From assembly GCA_964632945.1 (NCBI GenBank), contig CAZWCX010000050.1, positions 1 to 47,307 of the forward strand: 47,307 bases of DNA. Reading direction: 5' to 3'. The notes below the pieces were generated by a model. That model was not told the DNA's origin. It saw only the letters and a list, made by a program, of their open reading frames with translations, and did no database searches. Positions within the stretch are counted from its first letter, which is position 1. Every line of letters starts with the position of its first letter. Origin of the DNA: CAZWCX01 sp964632945. Lineage in GTDB: Bacteria > Planctomycetota > MHYJ01 > WSZJ01 > CAZWCX01. Below are positions 7,135 through 16,100 of this stretch, piece after piece. The position numbers and the translations under genes are program-made.

Positions 7135-8787
7135 TTACTTCTTCGTGAACACCCCGCCCGTGTCCCCGGCGAGCTTGGACATGAATTTCTCGTCGGTCCC
7201 CTTGGTGCCGGTGAGGACGGCGTGGATCATGATCTTCCGGTACAGGTTCTCGCGGGCGAGGAAGGTGTGGAAGTTGTCCTCGTCGATGTACTTCCCGTAG
7301 GTGGGCTTGCCGTCGGAGAGGACGATGACGGTGTCGACTTCGGAGTCCTGAAAGGCCGCCTCCACCTGATCGTACATGTCGCCGCGTCCGCGTTTGACGC
7401 TCATCACGGTCTTCTTGGACTGGTCGATGAATTTCGAGGCGTTCTTGAGATTGGCGGGGGAGGCGGGGACCAGGGTCTTGTTGAAGGCGGAGCGTTCGAG
7501 GACCACGGGGTCATGGGCGTAGCACATGAGGAAGACGTTGAACTTGACCTTCGGATCGAGCTTGGAGAGGCAGCGCTCGAGTTCCTGAATGGCGATGTCG
7601 ATCTTGAGGATGTCGTCCGAGCCCTGGGTGGCGGTCTGGCCGTCCCCGGCCGGGCGGTTCTCTTCGTTCTTCATGCTGCCGGAGAAATCGATGACGAAGG
7701 CGATGCGGTCGGAGAGGATGGGGATGTTGAAGAAGGAGGCGGTGGTGCCGCCGCCCTTGGCCTCGCGGGCGCCGCGCTTCTTGGGCTTCTTGGGCAGTTC
7801 GAACTTGTCCTTGTTGGACTCCCACCAGCCTTTCCAGGCGAGCGGGTCATACCCGATGTCCTTGCCGGTCATGTCGCCGAGGGTGCTGCCGATGTCGAAC
7901 CGGAGTCGGCCCTTTTCCTGTTGCATCCGGTCGATCAGGGCGCCGACCGCGTCCTTGGTCCAGACTTCGTAGAGGGCGGCGATCGCGGCGACCCTGACGC
8001 GCCACTCCTTGTCGCCGAGGGCCTTGACGGCCGGCGCGAAGGCGTCGGCGCCGAGACAGGCGAAGAGTGCGTCGGCGGCGGCCACGCGGACACGGAAGTC
8101 GGAATCGTCGAGGGCCTTCTGGAGGTGGTCCCCGCTGCCCTTGGGGTCCATGGCCGCCAGGGCGGCCAGGGCGGCCGCGCGGACCTCCGCGTGGGAGTCG
8201 CCGACGAACTTTGCCAGCGCGGCGGCATCCCCCTTGCCCACGGCCGCCAGCGCGAGCAGGCATTCGACGCGCAGGGCGCTGTCGGAGCCGCTGGTGGCGA
8301 TGGCGACCAGGGGGCCGGCGCTGTCGGCGTTGGCGATCCAACCCAGGCCGCGCGCGGCCGCGTGTCGGACCTCCGCCGCCTCGCCGGTCTTGGACAGGGA
8401 CGCCTCGAGGGCGCGGGCTGCTTCCGGCTTGCGGACCAGGCCGAGCGCCCACGCCGCGGTCGCGCGCACGCCGGGCTTTCCCTGCGGGAGGATGCGGCCG
8501 GCGATGAAATCGAGGGTGCTCCCGCCCTTGGCCATGCGCGCCCACGACAGGGCGGCGGCCTCGCGGATCGGGGGCTCCGGATCGTCGGCCACGGTGGCGA
8601 CCACGGTTGCAGCCTTCTCCCCGGCGATCCCGCCTAGCTTGGACAGGGCATCGAGCCGATCCCAGTAGTCGCCGTAGGCTTTCTTCTTGAGGACCTTGCC
8701 CAGGTCTTCCACCTCGTCCGCGCGGGCCGCCGCGAGCGCGAGGGAAAGGGCCAGGACCGGGACGAAGAGCCGGCGGTGGAGGGACAT
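7135..8787 (-). CDS. Secreted HEAT-repeat and von Willebrand A domain protein
   Basis: 550 residues. The ATG at 8787 begins a signal peptide (MSLHRRLFVPVLALSLALAA, cleavage near ARA-DE) and has GGGAG 8 nt upstream; a longer frame adds unlikely residues. Residues about 30-310 are helical HEAT repeats (for example EVRAAALAALAAMDPK and DFRVRVAAADALFACLG). Residues about 355-550 are a vWA domain with the MIDAS signature DFSGSM and VIVLSDGKPTYG. HEAT arrays and vWA domains both bind proteins, so a periplasmic scaffold is likely; no enzyme motif is visible. Same transcript as the 5'-nucleotidase. Confidence 0.88.
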   Translation of the reverse strand: MSLHRRLFVPVLALSLALAAARADEVEDLGKVLKKKAYGDYWDRLDALSKLGGIAGEKAATVVATVADDPEPPIREAAALSWARMAKGGSTLDFIAGRILPQGKPGVRATAAWALGLVRKPEAARALEASLSKTGEAAEVRHAAARGLGWIANADSAGPLVAIATSGSDSALRVECLLALAAVGKGDAAALAKFVGDSHAEVRAAALAALAAMDPKGSGDHLQKALDDSDFRVRVAAADALFACLGADAFAPAVKALGDKEWRVRVAAIAALYEVWTKDAVGALIDRMQQEKGRLRFDIGSTLGDMTGKDIGYDPLAWKGWWESNKDKFELPKKPKKRGAREAKGGGTTASFFNIPILSDRIAFVIDFSGSMKNEENRPAGDGQTATQGSDDILKIDIAIQELERCLSKLDPKVKFNVFLMCYAHDPVVLERSAFNKTLVPASPANLKNASKFIDQSKKTVMSVKRGRGDMYDQVEAAFQDSEVDTVIVLSDGKPTYGKYIDEDNFHTFLARENLYRKIMIHAVLTGTKGTDEKFMSKLAGDTGGVFTKK

Positions 8788-8839
8788 CGGGCGAGCTCCC
8801 GGATGGAGAGATGGGGAGGGGCGATCCGCACCGATGGGC

Positions 8840-8869
8840 ATTCTAGGGGAGGCCGGCGCGGAGGGTCAA
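8840..8869 (-). promoter_or_regulatory. Promoter for the HEAT-vWA/5'-nucleotidase pair
   Basis: Minus-strand TTGACC (8869-8864), an 18-nt spacer and TAGAAT (8845-8840) lie between the ccsA stop (8893) and the HEAT-vWA start (8787). This separates the pair from the cytochrome c operon. It is among the best promoter matches in the window. Confidence 0.65.
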
Positions 8870-8892
8870 GCGTGATCTCCCCCGCGCTCGGG

Positions 8893-10638
8893 TCAGCGCG
8901 CCGCGCCCGAAAGCGTTTCTTCGGATTCCACCGGCGCGGGCGCCGCCGCGGCGGCCCCGAGGGAGCTCCCGCTCCGCCACCAGCGGAGGGGCAGCGTTCC
9001 CAACCCGATCCAGGCGAGCTGGCTGCCGACGAACGCAATCAGCCAGAAGGCCGCCGAGCCCATGAAACCGTAGGAGTGCAGGCCGATCCCGAGCATGTTC
9101 ACGCCGAACCAGGACCAGGCCGTGACCACGTTCCCGAAGATCGACAGGAGGGCGACCCCGCGATCGCGGATCATCCCGCCCCAGCGGGCGTGCAGGATGA
9201 GCGCGTTCCACAACACGATGATGAGAGCGCCGTTCTCCTTCGGGTCCCATCCCCAGAACCGGCCCCAGGACTGGTCCGCCCAGATCCCGCCGAGGACCGT
9301 TCCGGTGAAGCTGAACAGCGTGGCGAACGCAATCACGCCGTACATCATCGAGGCGAGGGTTCGCGAGGCGGTCGCGTCCAGGCTCCGGGTGAACACCCCG
9401 CGGGTCACGTAGAGGAGCCCCAGGAATCCGGCCACGAACGTTGCCGAGTATCCCAGCGTCACGACGGTCACGTGGGTGGCGAGCCAGAAGTTCGTGTCCA
9501 GCACCGCCTGCATCATTTCCATGGTATCGCCGTCGCCGGACAGGTTGTGCGAGATCACCTGCGCGCCGAATCCGAGCAGCGCCGCGAGGAAGGTGCCCAC
9601 GCCGACGCGGTAGATCCGTTCGAGCACCAGCCCGCCGATGACGCATCCCCAGCCGATGAAGACGGCCGAGGAGTAGAGGTTCGTCACCGGGGGACGCCCC
9701 TGCAGATAGATCCGGCACAACAGGGCGAACGTGTGCACGACGAGCGTCAGCCACAGGAGGCGGTACGCCGTCTTGTGGAACATCTCGGTCCAGCCCATCC
9801 AGCCGAGGCAGGCCAGCAGGAGGGCGACCAGATAGAGGACCGAGGTTCGGTAGAACGGTTCGAAGCGGTTGAAGAAGGTCTCGAAGCGGGCCTTGAACGT
9901 GATGTCCGGCATGCGGGAGTCCAGGTCGGCGGCGTACCGCGCGAGTTCGGAGTTGAACACCGCGGGGCGGTTCTCCGCATAGGCCAGGAGCATCGTGCCG
10001 AGCGCGCGTGCGTCCGGGTTCTCCTTGCCGGAGGCGGACTCCGCGTGGGCGACGGCCGCGAAGGGCTTCCAATCCTCCGTCCCGCCCCGCGGCGGAACCA
10101 GGTGCGGCTCCTCGAAATGGGCGAGCGTCAGGAACAGCTGGAGTTGCCGGTACAGCTCGAGGACGCGGTTGTCGACGAGGTCGCGCTGGGCGGCTTCCCT
10201 CTCCCCCGCGCGCGCGGCATGTCGCTGGACCAGTTCCAGCTTGGGTTTCAGTTCGTCCAGGGAGTAGCGGAATCCGGGCCGCTCCGGCAGCCCGAGGATC
10301 GACAGCACCTGATCGTTGTCGATACGGAACACCGCCTGGGCATGCGCCGCGGGCGTCTCGTCCAGGGTGCTGGTCATGAGGTCGAGCAGCCAGCGGATCG
10401 CCGGTTGGCGCGTCCCCTCCGTGTCGACGAAGGTCTGGCGGTCGCTGATCACCATCAGGCTGTTTCGCGCGAGCGTGTCCAGGGGTTTGCAGCGGCCCTG
10501 GTAGACGGCCGGAACGCGCCCGAACTCGCGCAGGTGCATGCCGCCCTCCGGGTCCCGTTCCGGCAACATCCCCGCCACGAGGTAGGCGAGGGCGACGGCG
10601 AGCGCCACGGCGGGAAATCCGCGGGTCAGGCGGTTCAT
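8893..10638 (-). CDS. ccsA: Cytochrome c biogenesis protein CcsA (system II)
   Basis: 581-residue membrane protein of cytochrome c maturation system II. CcsA passes haem across the membrane and, with ResB/Ccs1, attaches it to apocytochrome CxxCH motifs. The tryptophan-rich WWD haem-handling motif is clear: WGRFWGWDPKENGALI at about residues 455-470. An N-terminal membrane helix is followed by a long periplasmic segment (about 30-270, starting FGRVPAVYQGRCKPLDTLA), typical of the long CcsA forms, then about eight helices. Its ATG overlaps the resB stop (ATGA, 10635-10638), showing tight coupling. No apocytochrome is in the window. Confidence 0.95.
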   Translation of the reverse strand: MNRLTRGFPAVALAVALAYLVAGMLPERDPEGGMHLREFGRVPAVYQGRCKPLDTLARNSLMVISDRQTFVDTEGTRQPAIRWLLDLMTSTLDETPAAHAQAVFRIDNDQVLSILGLPERPGFRYSLDELKPKLELVQRHAARAGEREAAQRDLVDNRVLELYRQLQLFLTLAHFEEPHLVPPRGGTEDWKPFAAVAHAESASGKENPDARALGTMLLAYAENRPAVFNSELARYAADLDSRMPDITFKARFETFFNRFEPFYRTSVLYLVALLLACLGWMGWTEMFHKTAYRLLWLTLVVHTFALLCRIYLQGRPPVTNLYSSAVFIGWGCVIGGLVLERIYRVGVGTFLAALLGFGAQVISHNLSGDGDTMEMMQAVLDTNFWLATHVTVVTLGYSATFVAGFLGLLYVTRGVFTRSLDATASRTLASMMYGVIAFATLFSFTGTVLGGIWADQSWGRFWGWDPKENGALIIVLWNALILHARWGGMIRDRGVALLSIFGNVVTAWSWFGVNMLGIGLHSYGFMGSAAFWLIAFVGSQLAWIGLGTLPLRWWRSGSSLGAAAAAPAPVESEETLSGAAR

Positions 10639-11870
10639 CGCGCACCCTTTCGTCCCATGGATCGACCCACGCGCATGCCGAAGTGGGCCAGCAGCCCCAG
10701 CGTCACCAGCGTGCAGGCCGCGTAGGGCAGGAGCCAGCCGGGGTTGCGTACGACCTGGAGGATCGTTGCTTGGTCGCCCGGCTTGAAGGAGGCCTGGTAG
10801 AACGTTTCTCCGGCATACCGGAGCGGGTGGTTCATATAGATCAACACCTCACGGTCCACGCCGTTCCCCGGATCGACGACCCGCACCAGGCTGGAGAAGT
10901 TCTTCGGGATCTCGGTGCCGATGTATTTGTCGTGCCGGAAGTCGAGCAGGTGGATCGTGTAGGGCTTGTAGGTCCGGGTGTTGCGCAGGGCCACCTCGTA
11001 CCGCCTCCCGCCCGCCTCCACCGTCTGCGTGTTCATCCAGAGCGAGAGCAACCAAGTCCCGAGCGACTGGCCGGTGCGGGCGTCGACGAGCGTGGCGTAC
11101 AGCGAAGGGACATCGATCTTCTGGTCCGGATCGGCTCCGCTCACCGGCGGTCGTTCGACGGCGATGTAGCGCTGGCCGGCCCCGGCCGTGGCCGGATTCA
11201 CCTGGCCGGTCCCCGCGTCGCTGACCCGGGAGTTCAGGTAGAAGCGATCGATCCGCACTTCGAACGGGAGCAAGGGATCCTTCAGGACCGCGCCGCTCCG
11301 CAACAGATCCTGCGGGATCACCGTGTGCTCGTCGATCTCCGGGTCCGACGTGTCGACGATCGCGAGTTCGCAACTGCGTCCGTCTTCCACGTAGTTCGAG
11401 GAGCTGCCCTCGTCGATCGTCATGTTGGCCTCGGCCGACAGGAGGCCGGTGGCGAGTTCGCCGACGAGCAGGAGTATGACGCCGGCGTGAATCAGGATGA
11501 TCCCCGCGCGTTGCCGGGACCAGGCGAAGCGCACGGTGTGCGCGGCCAACAGGTTCGCGAGCAGCAGGCCGCCCAGGAGCCAGCCGCCGGGGAAGAGAAA
11601 TCCGCCCCCGATCGTCATGGAACGGGGAAAGAAGATCTGCAACGGCACCCAGACCCAGACCGAACGGAAGTACCGGCTCACCACCGTCCAGATCCCCTCG
11701 TCGATCTGCGCGAGGGTTCCGAAGAAGACGAGCAGGATCGACAGGACGAGCAGCCAGACGGTGAGGCGAAGCGACGCCAGCGGGGTGACGATATCGGCGA
11801 TGAGCCGCGTGCGCAGATCGGTGGGGGCGGCGGCCTCCGGGGCTTGCGGTGCGGCCACGGGTTCGGTCAT
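10635..11870 (-). CDS. resB: Cytochrome c biogenesis protein ResB/Ccs1
   Basis: 411 residues from ATG 11870 (MTEPVAAPQAPEAAAPTDLR), preceded by GGGAGG. Three N-terminal helices include LRLTVWLLVLSILLVFFGTL and GIILIHAGVILLLVGELATG. A large periplasmic domain follows, then a final helix near WLLPYAACTLVTLGLLAHFG. ETFYQASFKPGD is a typical ResB segment. With CcsA it forms the system II haem lyase; ResB keeps the apocytochrome available for haem attachment. The start is 1 nt after the stop of the upstream lipoprotein gene. Confidence 0.93.
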   Translation of the reverse strand: MTEPVAAPQAPEAAAPTDLRTRLIADIVTPLASLRLTVWLLVLSILLVFFGTLAQIDEGIWTVVSRYFRSVWVWVPLQIFFPRSMTIGGGFLFPGGWLLGGLLLANLLAAHTVRFAWSRQRAGIILIHAGVILLLVGELATGLLSAEANMTIDEGSSSNYVEDGRSCELAIVDTSDPEIDEHTVIPQDLLRSGAVLKDPLLPFEVRIDRFYLNSRVSDAGTGQVNPATAGAGQRYIAVERPPVSGADPDQKIDVPSLYATLVDARTGQSLGTWLLSLWMNTQTVEAGGRRYEVALRNTRTYKPYTIHLLDFRHDKYIGTEIPKNFSSLVRVVDPGNGVDREVLIYMNHPLRYAGETFYQASFKPGDQATILQVVRNPGWLLPYAACTLVTLGLLAHFGMRVGRSMGRKGAR

Positions 11871-11871
11871 C

Positions 11872-12978
11872 TCACTTGCCTCCCGCGGTTGCGCCGATCC
11901 GCGCCGCGCCCACGAACGTCTCGAAATTCGTCTGCTGGCGCCCCACGAGTGCCGGGGCGCCCTGCAGCTTGAAGAACCAGGTCGTGCCGTCGACCTCCCG
12001 GACGGCGCCGAGGATGCGCGACTCCGCACCCGCCAGGTCGACGATGCGGCCGGGTCCGCCGGCGACGTCCAGCGGTCGCGCGAGCGAGGCGAGTTCCGCC
12101 TCGCCGATTTCGGCAAGCCCGACCTGCTGGCGCCACCGGTTCACGTTCGAGAGCAACCCGCCCGCCGGACCGGGCAGGGGGACGATCGTCATTTCCGCCG
12201 TGCCGGCCTCGTCGGAGATCGTGAAGGCCGCCACGCGCATCGGACCCGGATCGGCCTTTTTCACCCAACCGACCGGCGCCTCGAACTGCACGGGGGAGGG
12301 GGAGGGATCTTCGGCCGGGGCAGGGTTCTTCCCGGTCCCTTGGGGCGGCGTCCCGACCGGCGCCTGCGCGGCCGGAGTCTCCATGTCCACCCGCGTCGCC
12401 GCGGCTCCGCCCACCGTCCGCGCCTTCGCCACCGCGCCGAGTTCGCTTTCGGAGAGGGCGGGCAGCCCCATCTGGTCGCGCCAGCGGTTCACGTTCTGCA
12501 GCACGGTTCCGCTTTGCAGGCCGAGCGGCGTCACGGACAGTTCCGGCGCTTCCTGGCCTGGGCCCAGCCGGAGCGTGGCGTAGCGAAGCGCGGATCCTTC
12601 CTCCCGCCTCCAGCCCTCCGGCAACGCCCACGCGATCGTCTCCCCGGTCGCGTCTTCGAAGCGAATGGAGTCGAGGAAGCGGTCGAACTCCTCCACATGC
12701 GGCGCGATCGACGTGGCGGGGGCCACCACCTTGAAAAACCAGGTCCGCTCCCCATGGGTAACGATGGCCGCTAGCAGGCGGATTGCCGGTCGGGCGGCCG
12801 GACGTGGTTCGTGGTCATGTCCCCCGGATTGATCGTGGGGATGGTCGTGCGGGTGGTCGTGGGGTTGATTTCCGGCCGGCGGTGGGGCGGGCTTCGGGAC
12901 CCGGTAGCGGCGGATTCCGTCCTCGCCGCAACCGACCAGGAGGGAGAGGGTCAGGATCAGGAGAAACCGGACATTCAT
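11872..12978 (-). CDS. His-rich lipoprotein with mirrored duplicated domains, in the Ccs operon
   Basis: 368 residues. The N-terminus is a lipoprotein signal (FLLILTLSLLVGC, Cys17), so it should be anchored to a membrane outside the cytoplasm. A metal-binding-like stretch, HDHPHDHPHD then GGHDHE, follows at about 40-57. Two related modules come next: a TWFFK half (about 75-112) and an NVNRWR half (about 125-190), then after a Pro-rich linker an NVNRWR half (about 230-310) and a TWFFK half (about 325-365). The order is thus B-A-A-B. Gene order lipoprotein-resB-ccsA with near-zero spacing suggests a role in haem or cytochrome c handling. The function of the NVNRWR family is not known to me. Confidence 0.8.
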   Translation of the reverse strand: MNVRFLLILTLSLLVGCGEDGIRRYRVPKPAPPPAGNQPHDHPHDHPHDQSGGHDHEPRPAARPAIRLLAAIVTHGERTWFFKVVAPATSIAPHVEEFDRFLDSIRFEDATGETIAWALPEGWRREEGSALRYATLRLGPGQEAPELSVTPLGLQSGTVLQNVNRWRDQMGLPALSESELGAVAKARTVGGAAATRVDMETPAAQAPVGTPPQGTGKNPAPAEDPSPSPVQFEAPVGWVKKADPGPMRVAAFTISDEAGTAEMTIVPLPGPAGGLLSNVNRWRQQVGLAEIGEAELASLARPLDVAGGPGRIVDLAGAESRILGAVREVDGTTWFFKLQGAPALVGRQQTNFETFVGAARIGATAGGK

Positions 12979-13097
12979 GAGCGTTTTGCCCCTTTCCTGG
13001 GGAGGAATTCATGCTGGGGGCCCCATCCCGAGGCGGGATCCATGGTATCGCATATTCTGTGCCGTTGCTCTACCATTTTCCGGCATGGCGGCCAACC

Positions 13098-13126
13098 TTG
13101 CCGCATCGGCGAATCGCTGTTAGAAT
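13098..13126 (+). promoter_or_regulatory. Promoter for the TPR kinase gene
   Basis: TTGCCG (13098-13103), a 17-nt spacer and TAGAAT (13121-13126) lie 30 nt before the ATG at 13156. The same -35 and -10 hexamers with the same spacing precede the HtrA-like gene (43213-43241). Confidence 0.7.
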
Positions 13127-13155
13127 CGCTCCGAATCCAGCCACGAAGGCAGTTC

Positions 13156-16100
13156 ATGTCCGAATCGCAAGACCGATTGCTCGGCCGGCTCGCCGTCGCG
13201 CGAGGCTTGATTTCCGAGGACCAGATCGAGGCGGCGCGGCACGAAGGGAGTCGGGCAGACCCGCCGCGCCCTCTGCACATGATCCTGGTTGCGCGCGGAT
13301 TGCTGACTCCGGATCAAGCCTCCGCGCTGCTGGCGACTGCCTCCGCGGAAGCATCGGAACTGCACACGCATCTGACGCCCGAAGCGACGCATCCTTCGGA
13401 GGGAATCCGCAGGGTCGGCGGTGCCGCCGATGCGACCGTGCTCCGCAGCGGGACGGCGATCGGGGACGAGACCGGGGCGCCCGCCCCTCCCGCGGAGACG
13501 GGTCCGCCGCGCCGCCGGATCGGCAAGTTCGAGCTGGTCGAGGAACTCGGTCGCGGCGGGATGGGGGTCGTGTACAAGGCGTACCATGCCGCCCTGCGCG
13601 CGCACTTCGCGCTCAAGGTGCTGCTGGGCGGGGAGACCGCGGGCCCGGAGGCGGTGCTGCGTTTCCGCAAGGAAGCCCAGGCGGCCGCGCGGCTTCGGCA
13701 TCCCGGCATCGTGGCCGTCCACGACATCGGCGACGACGACGGGAAGACCTGGATCGCCATGGAGTTCGTTCCGGGCGCGACCCTGGACAAGGTACTGGAC
13801 GATCCGGCCGCCCACGGGCTCGGGGTCGTCGCGCTGCCGAAGGAACACCGCCCAATCCCGATCCCGGGCGGCGGCGAGGGGAGCGTGCGCGGCCACGCCC
13901 TGCGCACGGCCGACGCGGTGCGCGTCGCGCGAGAAGTGGCCGATGCGGTCCAGGCGGCGCACGAAGCCGGGGTGATCCATCGCGATTTGAAGCCGTCGAA
14001 CGTGATTCGGGAGGTTTCCGGTCGCCTGAAGGTCATGGACTTCGGCCTGGCCAAGATCGTCGACACCGGGGACTCGAACATCACGCGCACCGGCACCTTG
14101 ATGGGGACGCCCGCGTACATGAGCCCGGAGCAGGCGGAAGGACGCGTTCGCGATGTGGACGCGCGCAGCGACGTGTACCAGGTCGGCGCCATCCTGTACG
14201 AGGTGCTGACCGGCCGCCGCCCGTTCGACGGGCAGAGTTCGATGGCGGTACTGGTGAAGGTGATCCAGGATGACCCGATTCCGCCGGGGCGTCTGAACCC
14301 CGCGGTGGACTCCGCCGCCGAGACGATCTGCCTGAAAGCCATGGCGCGCGAAAAGGAGCGGCGCTACGGGAGCGCGCGCGAGCTGGCGGAAGACTGCCGC
14401 CGCTGGCTCGACGGGGAGGCGATCCTGGCGCGTCCGGAGTCGTGGGCGGAAAAGGGGGCCCGCTGGCTGCGTCGGCGGCGCAAGCTGGCGGCGCTCGGTC
14501 TGGCGGCGGGGCTGGCGCTGAGCGTCGCCACCGCGGCCGTGATCCAGAAGCGGGGCCTGGAGGCGGAGGTGCTGCAAGGACTGCGGGAGATCGCGTCGTC
14601 GAACCTGAAGGCGATCCTGATGGTTCGGCGCGCGGGCGGTCCGCTGCACGGACTGGAGTCGGGGTTTCTCCGGCCGTTCGAAGATGCGGCGCGGCGGGCG
14701 ATCGCCCAGGCGCCCGGATTGGCGGAACCGCACCATCACCTGGGGCGCGTCTACCGCGCGCTCGATCGCCACGGGGAGGCCCGCGCCGAACAGGAGCGCG
14801 CGCTGGCCAAGGACCCGCGGCACCCCGGCAGCCTCTACGAACACGCCGTACTCGCCGCCGATGCCTACGACCGGCGCCTGTCGGTCCTCACCCGGGAATG
14901 GATGCGCGCACAGACCGAGCCGGGATTCGGGACCCAAGCGGCCGGCACCGGGCATGCCTCCAGTCCCCGCGCGCCTCCCTCCATCCAGCGCCTGGCCGCG
15001 GCCGACCCGGAGTGCCGCACCCTGGAAGCCATCGTCGCGCAGGACCTCGACCGGCTGGAACGACTCGACGACTCCGCGGACTCCCGGCTCACCCCCGCGA
15101 TGATCGAGTGTGTTCGCGGTCTGCGTCTCAGCTTCTCCAACGAGGCCGAGAAGATCGCCCAGGCCGCCGACCGGCTTGGCCGGGCGATCGCGTCCGAACC
15201 GACGCTCGAAGAGGCCCACCTGGCCCTGGCCCGATTGTGGACCCGGGAGGGACGTCACGACGACGCGGTCGCCGCCCTCACCCGCGGGATCGAATCCGAC
15301 AAGGGATTCGTGCGGTTTTACCTCGGCCGCGGGCAGCGCCGCGGGATCCTGGGCCGCGCCGCCGTCGCGCGTGGGGAAGACCCGACGGACCTCTATCGCG
15401 ATGCCGAGGCGGACTACGCGCGCGCCGCGGATCTCGCCCCGGCCGGCGCCGAGGCGTGGATCGGACGCGGTTTGATCCAGACCGCCTGGGGGGATTTGCG
15501 GCGGAATCGCGGGGAAGACCCGGAGAATCTTTACCGGTTGGCGCGGGAGGCCCTGGAAAAGGCCGTTTTCCTGGACCCCCGTGCGGTCGAACCCCGGCTG
15601 TGCCTGGTCAGCCTGCTGGTCAATCAGGCCTTGGGACGAATGCAACGGGGCGAAGACCCGCTCGTCACCTTCGAGGAGGCGATGGCGGTCGCCGGCGAAG
15701 CGGTGGGCCTCGCGCCCGAACTCCCCCAGGTCTGGATCTGTCGGGCCCTCGTTCAGGGCAATCGCGCGGCCTACCGGGCCCAGCAGGGCGCGGAGGTGGA
15801 AGCGGAGTATGCGGCGACCGAACAGGATCTCGAACGCGCCCTTGCCTCGGGCGCCCACCTGAAAGGCGCCTGGCACGGGCGGGCCCTGATGTACCTGAAT
15901 TGGGGCCTCGCCCGCCTGAATCGGGGACGTGATCCGGAGCCCCTGTTCCAGCGTTCCCGCGAAGACCACGACCAGGCCCTGGAGCGGGACCCGCAGAATT
16001 GGGAGTTCTACTTCACGCGCGGCATCCTGGAGGCCGCGTGGGGTCAAGTGCGCGTGGACTCGGGCCGCGACCCGAAGGCCAATTTCGATGCCGCGGAGGG

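Noticed and set aside
11871..12116. An N-terminal extension of ResB up to 12116
   Set aside because: That stretch is the end of the lipoprotein gene in another frame; the ATG at 11870 has a ribosome binding site and begins just before the first conserved helix.
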